A stretch of 64,000 nucleotides of DNA from Nocardiopsis prasina DSM 43845 (GTDB lineage: Bacteria; Actinomycetota; Actinomycetes; Streptosporangiales; Streptosporangiaceae): the NCBI RefSeq assembly GCF_000341265.1, contig NZ_ANAE01000133.1, positions 46,645 to 110,644 on the forward strand, read 5' to 3'. The notes under the pieces were generated by a model, which saw only the letters and a list, made by a program, of their open reading frames with translations, was not told the origin of the DNA and searched no databases. A program made the position numbers and the translations under genes. The stretch's first letter is position 1, and every line of letters starts with the position of its first letter. Shown piece by piece: positions 11,733-20,827 of this stretch.

Positions 11733-13478
11733 ATGAAGCGCACCCTCGGATTCGTCGCGCTCGGCGCGGCGGCGTCCCTCTTCCTGTCCGCCTGCGGCGG
11801 CGCCGCCACCGGCGGCGGCTCCGACTCGGCCGACAGCTTCGACCTCGGCTCCACCGAGGTCGTCAACGCCTCGGACAAGGCCGGCGGCACGCTCAAGTAC
11901 GCGCTCGCCGCGGACTTCGACTCCACCGACCCGGCCAACACGTACTACGCGTTCAACTGGAACTTCTCCCGTTACTACGCTCGTACGCTCCTCGCCTTCA
12001 ACACCGAGCCGGGCGACAACGCCACCGACCTGATCCCCGACATGGCCGTGGATCTGCCGGAGCCCAACGACGACTTCACCGAGTGGACCGTCAAGATCCA
12101 GGAAGGCCTCAAGTACGAGGACGGCACTGCGATCACGGCCCAGGACATCAAGTACGGCATCGCCCGCGCCAACTTCAACGGCGGCGTGTTCACCGAGGGC
12201 CCGCAGTACTTCAAGGCCCACCTGGACCAGGACGACCACAACGTCTACGACAACGGTGACGACCCGCTCGCGGGCTTCGACTCCATCGAGACCCCGGACG
12301 ACCACACCCTGGTCTTCCACCTCAAGGACTCGTTCTCCGAGTTCCCGAACGTGCTGACCCAGCCGCAGACCGCCCCGGTGCCGATCGAGGCCGACCGCGA
12401 GGCCCTGTACCAGGAGAACGTCCTCTCCTCCGGCCCGTACAAGTTCGACGGTCAGTACGAGCCCGGCGTCAAGCTGAACCTGGAGCGCAACGAGCACTGG
12501 GACTCCGACACCGACCCCGTCCGTCAGGCCCTGCCCGACCGCATCGAGGTCGAGATCGGCGTCTCCCAGGACGAGATCGACGAGCGCCTGCTCAGCGGCG
12601 AGATCGACGTGGACCTCGCCGGCACCGGCGTGGGCCCGGCGATGAACGCCCGCCTCCTGGACGACGAGAGCGCCCAGGGCAACCTGGACAACCCGTTCTC
12701 CGGCGCCCTGCGCTACGTGAACATCCACCTCCCGATCATCGAGGACGTGGCCTGCCGCCAGGCGATCATGTACGCCGCCGACCGCGACAGCATGTGGCGC
12801 GCCTGGGGCGGCGCGACCGGCGGCGACCTCGCTACCAGTCTGCTCCCCCCGGCCATCCCGGGCTCCAACACCGACTCGGACCTGTACCCGTCCGCCGACA
12901 ACAAGGGTGACCTGGACAAGGCCCAGGAGAAGCTCGACGAGTGCGGCGAGTCCGACGGCTTCAAGACCAACATCGCGGTCCGCACCGAGCGCGAGAAGGA
13001 CGTCCAGACCGCCGAGGCCCTCCAGCAGTCGCTGGCCCGCGTCGGCATCGACGTCGAGATCAAGTCGTTCCCGTCCGGGGACTTCTTCGGCCAGTACGCC
13101 GGTTCGCAGGACTACGTCCGTGAGAACAACATCGGCCTGAGCGTCTCGGGCTGGGGCCCGGACTGGCCGACCGGCTACGGCTTCGCCTCCAAGATCACGC
13201 ACGGCGACGCGATCATGGCGACCGGAAACTTCAACACCTCCGAGCTCGACGACCCCGAGATCAACGGTCTCTGGGACGACGCCCTCAAGACCGAGGACCC
13301 GGACGAGCGCGCCGAGCTGTACACGCAGATCGACACCCTCGTCATGGAGAACGCCGCCATCCTGCCGGTGGTCTTCGACAAGACGCTGATCTACCGCTCG
13401 GACGAGCTCACCAACGCCTACTACCACCCCGCGTACATGATGTACGACTTCATGGCGCTGGGCGTCGACCGGGGCTAG
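11733..13478 (+). CDS. peptide-binding lipoprotein of ABC importer (SBP family 5, OppA/DppA-like)
   Basis: The protein has 581 residues from the ATG at 11733, preceded by AGAGAGG. A lipoprotein signal peptide ends in the lipobox LSAC with Cys21 as the lipidation site, so it is anchored outside the membrane. Family 5 solute-binding signatures follow: GGTLKYALAADFDSTDPAN, LTQPQTAPVPIEADREAL, and near the end YTQIDTLVMENAAILPVVFDK. Length is normal for the family. It captures peptides or similar solutes and delivers them to the adjacent OppC/OppB channel. It lies 101 bases after oppC and 93 bases before oppB. The ligand cannot be told from sequence. Confidence 0.93.
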   Translation: MKRTLGFVALGAAASLFLSACGGAATGGGSDSADSFDLGSTEVVNASDKAGGTLKYALAADFDSTDPANTYYAFNWNFSRYYARTLLAFNTEPGDNATDLIPDMAVDLPEPNDDFTEWTVKIQEGLKYEDGTAITAQDIKYGIARANFNGGVFTEGPQYFKAHLDQDDHNVYDNGDDPLAGFDSIETPDDHTLVFHLKDSFSEFPNVLTQPQTAPVPIEADREALYQENVLSSGPYKFDGQYEPGVKLNLERNEHWDSDTDPVRQALPDRIEVEIGVSQDEIDERLLSGEIDVDLAGTGVGPAMNARLLDDESAQGNLDNPFSGALRYVNIHLPIIEDVACRQAIMYAADRDSMWRAWGGATGGDLATSLLPPAIPGSNTDSDLYPSADNKGDLDKAQEKLDECGESDGFKTNIAVRTEREKDVQTAEALQQSLARVGIDVEIKSFPSGDFFGQYAGSQDYVRENNIGLSVSGWGPDWPTGYGFASKITHGDAIMATGNFNTSELDDPEINGLWDDALKTEDPDERAELYTQIDTLVMENAAILPVVFDKTLIYRSDELTNAYYHPAYMMYDFMALGVDRG

Positions 13479-13571
13479 GTCCCGAAATACCAGCCTGAAC
13501 TAGTACGAGAAGGCAGGTGAAAGCGGCGGGGAGCCCGAGGCGATCCCCCGGGTGTCCCGCCGCCGACCGCG

Positions 13572-14585
13572 ATGCTGAATTATGTTCTCCGCCGCCTTGG
13601 TGCGGGTCTCTTGCTTCTCGCCGTCGTCACGGCGGTGACCTTCTGGATCTTCTACGTCCTGCCCAGGTGGGCGGGCGTCACCCCGCACGGCATGGCGGCG
13701 ATGTACGTGGGCAAGGCGCCCACCCCGGAGGCGCTCGACGCCACCGTGGAGCGCCTTGGCCTCGACCAGCCCGTCGCGGTCCAGTTCTACGACTTCATCC
13801 GTACGCTGCTGCTCGGCCAGGAGTTCACCTTCGGCCGTGAGACGGTCCAGTGCGCGGCCCCGTGCCTCGGGTACTCCTTCACCACGAACTCCCCGGTGCT
13901 GCCGCAGCTCCTCGACCGCCTCCCCGTCACCCTGTCCCTCGGCCTCGGTGCCGCGGTGATCTGGGTCATCGGCGGTGTGGCCGTCGGCGTGCTCTCCGCT
14001 GTCAAGAAGGGCAGCATTTTCGACCGCCTGGCCATGGGCGTCGCCCTCATCGGCGTCTCCCTGCCCATCTACTTCACCGGTCTGCTCGCCCTGGCCTTCC
14101 TGGTCCACGAGTGGGGCCTGTTCCCGGTGTCGCGCTACGTGCCGTTCACCGAGAACCCGGTGGCCTGGTTCCAGGTCATGTTCCTTCCCTGGGTGACGCT
14201 GGCGTTCCTGCACGCCGCCCAGTACGCACGCCAGACCCGCGCGGGCATGCTGGAGACCCTCAACGAGGACTACATCCGCACCGCACGGGCCAAGGGTCTG
14301 AGCGAGCGCAAGGTGATCTTCAAGCACGCCCTGCGCCCCACCCTGACCCCCATCGTCACCATCCTGGGTCTGGACATCGGCATGGTCCTGGGTGGCGCGA
14401 TCCTCACCGAGACGGTGTTCTCCCTCAACGGCGTGGGTGCCTACGCGATCACCTCGATCGTGTCCAAGGACCTGCCCGTCGTCCTGGGCGTCACGCTCCT
14501 GGGCGCGGTGTTCATCGTCGTCTGCAACCTGATCGTCGACCTCCTGTACCCGGTCGTCGACCCCCGGGTGCGCATCGCCAGGTAG
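13572..14585 (+). CDS. oligopeptide-type ABC transporter permease (OppB/DppB-like)
   Basis: The protein has 337 residues. It begins MLNYVLRRLGAGLLLLAVVT, the standard OppB start with transmembrane segment 1. It carries the EAA loop EDYIRTARAKGLSERKVIFK and the closing segment VVCNLIVDLLYPVVDPRVR. An extracytoplasmic insert around residues 95-110 holds two cysteines (CAAPC), which could form a disulfide. It pairs with OppC to form the membrane channel. Its ribosome site is weak, and translation is probably helped by the upstream binding-protein cistron. Confidence 0.93.
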   Translation: MLNYVLRRLGAGLLLLAVVTAVTFWIFYVLPRWAGVTPHGMAAMYVGKAPTPEALDATVERLGLDQPVAVQFYDFIRTLLLGQEFTFGRETVQCAAPCLGYSFTTNSPVLPQLLDRLPVTLSLGLGAAVIWVIGGVAVGVLSAVKKGSIFDRLAMGVALIGVSLPIYFTGLLALAFLVHEWGLFPVSRYVPFTENPVAWFQVMFLPWVTLAFLHAAQYARQTRAGMLETLNEDYIRTARAKGLSERKVIFKHALRPTLTPIVTILGLDIGMVLGGAILTETVFSLNGVGAYAITSIVSKDLPVVLGVTLLGAVFIVVCNLIVDLLYPVVDPRVRIAR

Positions 14586-14650
14586 GGCGCGCCGCACACG
14601 CCCCAGCGCCGAGCGCTGAACCAGACCAGCTCTACTGAAGGAAATGTGAC

Positions 14651-16432
14651 ATGGCCTCGACCGGACCGGCATCGGCTGCCCCTGACGCAGTCGTGCGCGT
14701 GGATGACCTGCGGGTGACCTTCCCGACGATGGACGGCGACGTCCACGCGGTGAAGGGCCTGTCCTTCGAGGTGCCCGCCGGTGGCGCGCTGGGCATCGTG
14801 GGTGAGTCGGGTTCCGGCAAGAGCGTGACCTCGCTGGCCCTGATGGGTCTGCACCGGGGCAGCCGCGCCGAGATCACCGGGTCGATCGAGGTGGCCGGCC
14901 AGGACGTGGTGACCGCGAGCGACAGGAAGCTGCGGTCCATGCGGGGCAACGACATCGCGATGGTCTTCCAGGACCCGATGCAGTCGCTGCACCCGCAGTA
15001 CACGATCGGCAACCAGCTGGTCGAGGCCTACCTGGTGCACCACCCCAAGGCCGGCAAGGCCGCCGCCAGGAAGCGCGCGGTGGAGGCGCTTGACAGGGTC
15101 GGTATCCCCGAGCCCGCCAAGCGGATCAACTCCTACCCGCACGAGTTCTCCGGCGGCATGCGTCAGCGCGTGGTCATCGCCATGGGTCTGATGTGCGATC
15201 CCAAGGTGCTGCTGGCCGACGAGCCCACCACCGCCCTGGACGTCACCGTGCAGGCGCGCATCCTCGACCTGCTCGACGAGCTGCGCCGCGAGCTCAACAT
15301 GGCGCTGATCCTGGTCTCCCACGACCTCGCCGTGGTCGCCGGTTCCGTGGACGAGGTCGTGGTCATGCGACACGGCCAGGCCGTGGAGCGCGGCGACGTG
15401 CGCACGGTGCTGTCCTCGCCCGAGCACCCCTACACGCAGGCGCTGCTGGCCGCCGTGCCGCGCGTGGAGATGTCGCGGGCCGAGCGCCGTGCGCAGGACC
15501 GTGCCGACCGCGTCGAGCGGGAGAAGCGCGAGGGCACCGTCACCAAGCCGGGTGACTTCGAGGCCTTCACGCCCGCCTCCACCGAGGACGAGCCGCTGCT
15601 GCGGGTCCGGGACGTGGCCCAGCGCTTCAGGGTGCGTGGTGGTACGTGGGGCAGGGCGACCGACTTCTGGGCGGTCAAGGGCGTCAGTTTCGACCTGTTC
15701 AAGGGCGAGACCCTGGGCGTCGTGGGTGAGTCCGGGTCGGGCAAGAGCACGCTCTCCCGGATGGTCATGCGGCTGCTGGAGCCCACCGAGGGCACGGTGG
15801 AGTTCGAGGGCCGCGACATCACGCACATGCCCGAGCGGGGGCTGCGTCCGCTCCGCCGCGACGTGCAGATGGTGTTCCAGAACCCCTACTCCTCGCTGAA
15901 CCCGCGTCTGACCATCGGCGAGAGCATCGGGACGGCCCTGCGGGTCCAGGGTGAGCGGGACGGGAAGAAGATCCGTTCGCAGGTGCAGGAGCTGTTGGAG
16001 CGGGTGGGTCTGGAGCCCAACCACTACAACCGGTTCCCGCACGCGTTCTCCGGAGGCCAGCGCCAGCGCATCGCCATCGCCCGAGCGCTGATCCTCAAGC
16101 CCAAGCTCATCATCTGCGACGAGCCGGTCTCGGCCCTGGACGTGTCCACCCAGGACCAGGTGCTGCGCCTGCTCTCGGAGCTCCAGGACGACTTCGGCCT
16201 CACCTACATCTTCGTCGCCCACGACCTGGCCGTGGTGCGCCAGGTCAGCGACCGCGTCGCGGTCATGCGCAAGGGCGAGATCGTGGAGATGGGTGACAGC
16301 GACTCGGTCTACGAGAACCCGCAGAGCGACTACACCAGGCAGCTGCTCACCGCCGCCCCCGTCCTGGACCCGGACGAGGCCCGTGACCTGCGCGCTGAGC
16401 GCGTCGCCAAGCGCGCCGCTGACGCCGCCTAG
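14651..16432 (+). CDS. fused double ABC ATPase of oligopeptide transporter (OppD-OppF fusion)
   Basis: The 593-residue protein holds two complete ATPase domains. The first has Walker A GESGSGKS (residues 51-58), signature FSGGMRQR and Walker B LLADEPTTALD. The second has Walker A GESGSGKS (359-366), signature FSGGQRQR and Walker B IICDEPVSALD. Each is followed by the peptide-transporter C-terminal motif (SSPEHPYTQALLAAVPR after the first, NPQSDYTRQLLTAAP after the second). It thus replaces separate OppD and OppF subunits. AAGGAAA precedes the ATG. It is the last gene of the operon and is followed by a very strong terminator. Confidence 0.95.
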   Translation: MASTGPASAAPDAVVRVDDLRVTFPTMDGDVHAVKGLSFEVPAGGALGIVGESGSGKSVTSLALMGLHRGSRAEITGSIEVAGQDVVTASDRKLRSMRGNDIAMVFQDPMQSLHPQYTIGNQLVEAYLVHHPKAGKAAARKRAVEALDRVGIPEPAKRINSYPHEFSGGMRQRVVIAMGLMCDPKVLLADEPTTALDVTVQARILDLLDELRRELNMALILVSHDLAVVAGSVDEVVVMRHGQAVERGDVRTVLSSPEHPYTQALLAAVPRVEMSRAERRAQDRADRVEREKREGTVTKPGDFEAFTPASTEDEPLLRVRDVAQRFRVRGGTWGRATDFWAVKGVSFDLFKGETLGVVGESGSGKSTLSRMVMRLLEPTEGTVEFEGRDITHMPERGLRPLRRDVQMVFQNPYSSLNPRLTIGESIGTALRVQGERDGKKIRSQVQELLERVGLEPNHYNRFPHAFSGGQRQRIAIARALILKPKLIICDEPVSALDVSTQDQVLRLLSELQDDFGLTYIFVAHDLAVVRQVSDRVAVMRKGEIVEMGDSDSVYENPQSDYTRQLLTAAPVLDPDEARDLRAERVAKRAADAA

Positions 16433-16450
16433 TCCCTGGGACGACTGTGA

Positions 16451-16489
16451 CGGGGCCCCGGCCACTGGAGGACAGTGGCCGGGGCCCCG
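16451..16489. terminator. very strong hairpin terminator, shared by convergent genes
   Basis: A perfect 17-bp stem has its left arm at 16451-16467, a 5-base loop, and its right arm at 16473-16489. It sits between the end of the oligopeptide operon and the end of the leftward methyltransferase gene. Confidence 0.9.
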
Positions 16490-16514
16490 TGTTCGTTCCC
16501 CGGGGCGGGTGCGC

Positions 16515-17246
16515 CTACACGGGCTTGCGGAGTTCGGTGACGCAGTCGCGGTACTTGTCGACGGTGTACTGGCCCTCGGGGCCCCAGGAGGTTCGCTGCC
16601 CGGTGACCTCCAGTCCCGCCTCCCGGACCCAGCCCGCGAAGGCCTCGGGGGAGACGTCGGAGCGGTTGCCGTCATCGCGCCACCGGCGCTGGCTCAGCCA
16701 CCGCTGGGCGATCCTCCCGGGGCGGCCCGCGCGCCGGTTCACCGGTGCCAGGCGCAGCGACCAGTCGGGCTTGCCCGCGTGGTGGATCACCGCGGTCGCC
16801 CCCGGTTCCAGCACGCGCGCGACCTCGCCGAGGTATCCGGAGATCACGTCCGGGTCCAGGTGAACGAAGACGTCGAAGGACCAGACGAACGAGATCGACG
16901 CGTCGGGGACCGGGTCCATCGAGTACCCGGGGGTGTGGTGGACGTCGAGGCCGTGGCGGCCCTCGAACCGCTCAAGGCAGCGGTCCAGACAGCTCTCGTT
17001 GACGTCCACGATCCAGACCCGGGGGGAGAGCTCCAGCAGGTGCTCGGTCCAGCGGCCGTGTCCCGGACCGATCTCCAGGGAGGTGCCCCGGGCAGCCCCT
17101 GGGGCGAGCAGCTCCGCGACCAGCCCGGCCTTCCACTCCTCGTAGGGCTGACCGCAGTAGGCGGCCATATGGGCCCATTCGTCACCGCTCCGCTCCCAGG
17201 TGTGCGTACCTCCCCAGGTCCGGCGATTCCAATCAACGGTGGGCAT
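16515..17246 (-). CDS. class I SAM-dependent methyltransferase
   Basis: The product is 243 residues from the ATG at 17246, which has GGAGGAAGAAGAG directly upstream; the frame is open further but that stretch is not protein-like. Motif I is SLEIGPGHGRWTEHLLELSP (near residues 56-75), the acidic motif is WIVDVNESCLDRC, and the later strand is ISFVWSFDVFVHLDPDVISG, followed by LEPGATAVIHHAGKPDW. This is the Methyltransf_11/25 pattern. The substrate is unknown, and the protein may act on sugars or lipids. It is divergent from a histidine-phosphatase gene with about 200 bases between. Confidence 0.88.
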   Translation of the reverse strand: MPTVDWNRRTWGGTHTWERSGDEWAHMAAYCGQPYEEWKAGLVAELLAPGAARGTSLEIGPGHGRWTEHLLELSPRVWIVDVNESCLDRCLERFEGRHGLDVHHTPGYSMDPVPDASISFVWSFDVFVHLDPDVISGYLGEVARVLEPGATAVIHHAGKPDWSLRLAPVNRRAGRPGRIAQRWLSQRRWRDDGNRSDVSPEAFAGWVREAGLEVTGQRTSWGPEGQYTVDKYRDCVTELRKPV

Positions 17247-17448
17247 TTCTCTTCTTCCTCCCGGGGGTGGGTTCCGCGTTCGTGCTGGTGAATCGCCTCG
17301 AATCCTATCCCCGTGCCGGGTGGAGGTCCTTTTCGGAGAGGGCAGTCGTTTTTTGTGCGGATTCGCATTGCTATTTCGGAGATGATCCTTTCGGAGGCTT
17401 TTCGAACGCGGGAGAATGGGCTGACCGTGTCCCGGGAAGGAAGCCGGG

Positions 17449-18036
17449 ATGGGCGAACTGGTGTTGGTCAGGCACGGGCAGACCGAGTGGAGCCGGGTGG
17501 GCCGGCACACCGGCCGCACCGATCTTCCCCTGACCGAGGAGGGCGAGCGACAGGCGGGGGCGGTGCGCCCGATGCTGGAGGACCGGGAGTTCGCGCTCGT
17601 GCTCACCAGCCCGCTGGACCGGGCGGTGCGTACCGCCGAATTCGCCGGTCTCGAAGGCGCCGAAACCCATCCCGATCTCGTGGAGTGGGACTACGGCGCC
17701 TACGAGGGGATCACCACTGCCGAGATCCACCGGAACACGCCCGACTGGAACCTGTGGACGGACGGGGTGCCGCCGGGGGCGAAGGGGTTTCCAGGTGAGG
17801 GCCCGCAACAGGTGGGCGCGAGAGCCGACCGGGTGCTCGACCACCTCGCCCCGGCGCTGGAATCGGGCGACGTCGTCCTGGTGGCACACAGCCACCTCCT
17901 GCGCGTCCTGACCGCCAGAAGGCTCGGGCTGCCGCCTTCGGGAGGGGCTCTGTTCCGTCTCGACACGGGTTCGGTCAGTACTCTCGGAACGGAACACGGG
18001 CGTCCCGTCCTGACCTCCTGGAACCGTTCCTGGTAG
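17449..18036 (+). CDS. histidine phosphatase family protein (phosphoglycerate mutase-like)
   Basis: The 195-residue protein opens with MGELVLVRHGQTEWSRVGRHTG, giving the catalytic RHG (His9) and the substrate-binding Arg/Asn-type TGRTDLPLT loop. The second catalytic acid is in LVEWDYGAYEG, and the second His lies in VLVAHSHLLRVLTAR. Such enzymes remove phosphate from small molecules (phosphoglycerate, alpha-ribazole phosphate, others) through a phospho-histidine; the substrate cannot be assigned. GGAAGGAAG precedes the ATG. No cobalamin genes are adjacent, so a CobC role is not supported. Confidence 0.9.
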   Translation: MGELVLVRHGQTEWSRVGRHTGRTDLPLTEEGERQAGAVRPMLEDREFALVLTSPLDRAVRTAEFAGLEGAETHPDLVEWDYGAYEGITTAEIHRNTPDWNLWTDGVPPGAKGFPGEGPQQVGARADRVLDHLAPALESGDVVLVAHSHLLRVLTARRLGLPPSGGALFRLDTGSVSTLGTEHGRPVLTSWNRSW

Positions 18037-18606
18037 TCCTGGGGAATGAGTCATCGAAAAAGGCGTGGTCGCGAGGAAAAGGCGATTTCGTGTTTTGTGC
18101 CCGCCGGTGTTCTGGGTACGGTCCCCGTGGATGGACATCGAAGCGCGAACAGGAAACGTACTCCCGATCCCTCGTCCACGCCCCGCTCCCGATGACGGGC
18201 CACCTCCCCGCTCGCTCCCGCCCCCTGACCCACGCCACCCCAACCGCCCCGGTCAGTAGACCGGTCGGCCGTCCGTGTCGGCTCCCTCTCCCGGCACGGA
18301 CGTCCGCTCCACCCGCAGACGCCGGGCCTCCACGGCCATACGCGCCCTGCCTCCGGGAACGAGCCCTCCCAGGGACAGCCCAGCGGGAACCATGCCGCAG
18401 GCTGACCGGTCTCCCCGCCCAGGGCAGGGCCCGGTCCAGGACCGTCGCCTCTTCGGGCACGACCGGTGTCGCGTAGGACCGCGTCCAGGGACCGCTGTTC
18501 AAGGGGATCTCGTCGCATCCCCGTGACCGTGGCGTCGCGGTACGACACAACGGGTCCACGCACCGGACGGGACCCACCGGTGGTGGGCGGCCGTCACAAT
18601 GGAGGG
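18037..18606. other. 570-base stretch without a supported gene
   Basis: Open frames exist on both strands, but none has a good start signal together with protein-like sequence. The leftward frame ending the ATG-rich block at 18499-18563 reads MRRDPLEQRSLDAVLRDTG and might be a remnant of a lost gene; it soon becomes Gly/Arg/Pro-rich without pattern. The first 80 bases are A-rich, which suggests a leader or promoter. Confidence 0.4.
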
Positions 18607-19017
18607 ATGTCGAAGCGCCCACGCCTCCAGCCGCCCCAGTCCGCAGACCAGCCCTGTCCCTGCGGCAGGACCCGGGCGTACGGCCAGTGCTGTGGGAGGC
18701 TGCACGACGGCTCCGCGAAGGCCGCCACCGCGGAGGACCTCATGCGCTCGCGGTACAGCGCCTTCGCCGTCGGCGACGAGGCCTACCTCCTCCGCTCATG
18801 GCACCCGGACACACGCCCGGCCGGGGTCGAACTGGACCCGGCCACCGAATGGGTCGAACTGGAGATCCTCGGTACCGGTCAGGGGACCCCCTTCCACAAC
18901 GAGGGCACCGTCGAGTTCCGTGCCCACTACCGGGAGGGCGGCCAGGCGGGGCGGGTGCACGAGCACAGCCGATTCCTGCGCCACGACGGCGCCTGGGTCT
19001 ACCTCGACGCCCTGTAG
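18607..19017 (+). CDS. YchJ/UPF0225 family protein with SEC-C zinc motif
   Basis: The 136-residue protein has an N-terminal SEC-C type zinc motif, PCPCGRTRAYGQCCG (four cysteines near residues 17-31). The conserved YchJ body follows: AEDLMRSRYSAFAVGDEAYLLRSWHP, then VEFRAHYREGG and EHSRFLRHDGAWVYLDA. YchJ proteins are small NTF2-like domain proteins of unknown function, found in many bacteria. The start at 18607 is supported by GGAGG three bases upstream, rather close but consistent. It is a single-gene unit. Confidence 0.9.
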   Translation: MSKRPRLQPPQSADQPCPCGRTRAYGQCCGRLHDGSAKAATAEDLMRSRYSAFAVGDEAYLLRSWHPDTRPAGVELDPATEWVELEILGTGQGTPFHNEGTVEFRAHYREGGQAGRVHEHSRFLRHDGAWVYLDAL

Positions 19018-19192
19018 GGCCAGACGCCGGACCGTCACGAACAGGGGCGTCGGAGGCACCGGCGACCCGCGCGGGTCACCCGGGCACGGTGTGGGCGCGG
19101 GCGGCCGGTCCCCGTGTTCGGGCGGACACGGACCGTCGGTGCGACACGGTAGGAAGGAACCGTGAACACCCCCCGACCGACCGGAGCCTGAC

Positions 19193-20811
19193 ATGTCGTC
19201 CCACATCCCCGAGACCACCGGCATCCCCGACCCGGTGCGTCAGGGCGAGACACTGGAGTCCATCGCCGCCAGCCTGGCCGCGATCATGCCGGAGAACTGG
19301 CAGAACGTCACGTACAGGTTCTGGCGGGTGGGGGGCTTCTCCCACGAGGACGTGGTCGCGGCGAGCACCGACGGCGCGGTCCACGGGTTCCCCCCGCCCC
19401 CGGAGGCCACGCAGGGCGCCCTGGCTCTGAAGGACCTCTTCCACGAGGCCGGCAAGGGCACCTGGCTGTCCGTGACGGTCTCGCTCGAGGCCCCGGGAGG
19501 TTCCGCGCCGAGTACAACTACGACACCGAACCCGGTCTCCCCGAGGACGTCGCGCCTGTGGCCTACCTCCAGGAGCTGCGCCGCTACCCCCGGGGCGGGG
19601 ACACGCTCCCGCAGTGGTGGGCCGGTCAGCTGGAGCGCACCCGGCCGGAGGAGCTCGACCGGCTGTACGCGGACTTCGGTGCGGACCTGGTCGCCGCCTG
19701 CCGGAAGGCCGGCCTGAGCGCGGAGTACGCACCTCCCACCAGTACGAGCCTGAACGTGCCCGGGATCGGCGCACTCCCGGACAGCGACCTGCGGGAGACC
19801 TTCGAACGAGCGGCCGTCAGCTCAGCCGGGGCCAGGTCCGAGATCGCCGCGAGCGTGGCGAACCACCTGGTGGACAGCGCGCGCGAACAGGGCATCCTGT
19901 CCGCCCTGACCTCCGACGGCGCCGTGGTGGTGTCCGCGCTCCGCGACGCCTTCCACGAGGTCGGCGCGCAGGCCTCCTTCCAGGGAGTCAACACCCTGGT
20001 CGTCCAGCTCCCCGACGGCCCGAGCATCAGCACGGACATCGGCTCCTTCCGCTCCGGGGTGGAGGGCGCCACCCCCGAGCAGGTCAACCAGCACGCCTGC
20101 GCGTTCGCCCACGCGGCCCTCGAACAGTTCGCCCAGGCCACCAGGAACAACCAGGCGGTCAGCACTCCCGCCTCCGGGCGGTTGCGGGTCCGGCTCTACC
20201 CCGCCAGCGCCTTCCCCGAGGGCGTAGTGGAACAACTCCTGGCGCGGGAGATCGCCCCCGGCCTGTGGCAGACGGTGGTCATCGACAGCCCCGAGTCACT
20301 CCAGCCGGTGTCGCGGGTGACCCACGAGCAGTCCGGACGCCCCGACGCCGAGGTCTTCACCGAGGCCGTCGCCAGCGCGCTGGAGGAGCCGGTGGAGGCG
20401 AGCGAACACGAGCTCAGCGGGGCGAGGATCGTTCACCTGGGTGCCCAGCACCCGTACGTCGGGGCCCACGCGCACGCGCTGGACCGGTTCGTGGGGGAGG
20501 CCCCGTACGGAGTCCTCGTGGCCTTCCCCGTACCGCAGGTGATCCTCGCCCACCCGCTCGGTCAGGGACACCCGATCGCGGGGATGGACCACCTGGGCCA
20601 GCTTGCCCAGCGGTTCGCCGACGACGCCGAGAAGCCGATCAGCCCGCAGCTGTACTGGTGGCACCCGGGGTCACGGGACCGCGCGCAGGGGGAGCCGCTC
20701 GACCTGCGACCGGTCGGGATGACCCTCGACCACGAGACCAGGTCGGTCACCCTGCACACCTCGGACGACGAGTTCGCCTCCCTCGTCGACTCCCTGGTGC
20801 GACAGGGCTGA
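19193..20811 (+). pseudogene. frameshifted YezG/DUF600-like antitoxin-domain protein with a second unknown domain
   Basis: Two overlapping frames form one broken gene. The first (from ATG 19193) encodes SIAASLAAIMPENWQNVTYRFW up to about 19495 and then turns into nonsense. The second resumes in another frame at 19501 with FRAEYNYDTEPGLPEDV and runs to 20811. Joined, they give about 539 residues, and the total length (1619) is one base short of a multiple of three, so a single missing base near 19490-19500 explains it. The N-terminal 150 residues look like YezG-type immunity proteins: an FDYD-like strand, then YLQELRRYP and a Trp-rich end. The remaining 390 residues are unrecognised. It could be a true mutation or a sequencing error in the G-rich run. 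Confidence 0.75.
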
Positions 20812-20827
20812 GGTGCGGGCCCGGTGG

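Noticed and set aside
14441..16675. A 744-codon leftward frame opposite the fused ATPase gene
   Set aside because: It is a shadow of the double ATPase; its product is low-complexity and lacks a ribosome site.
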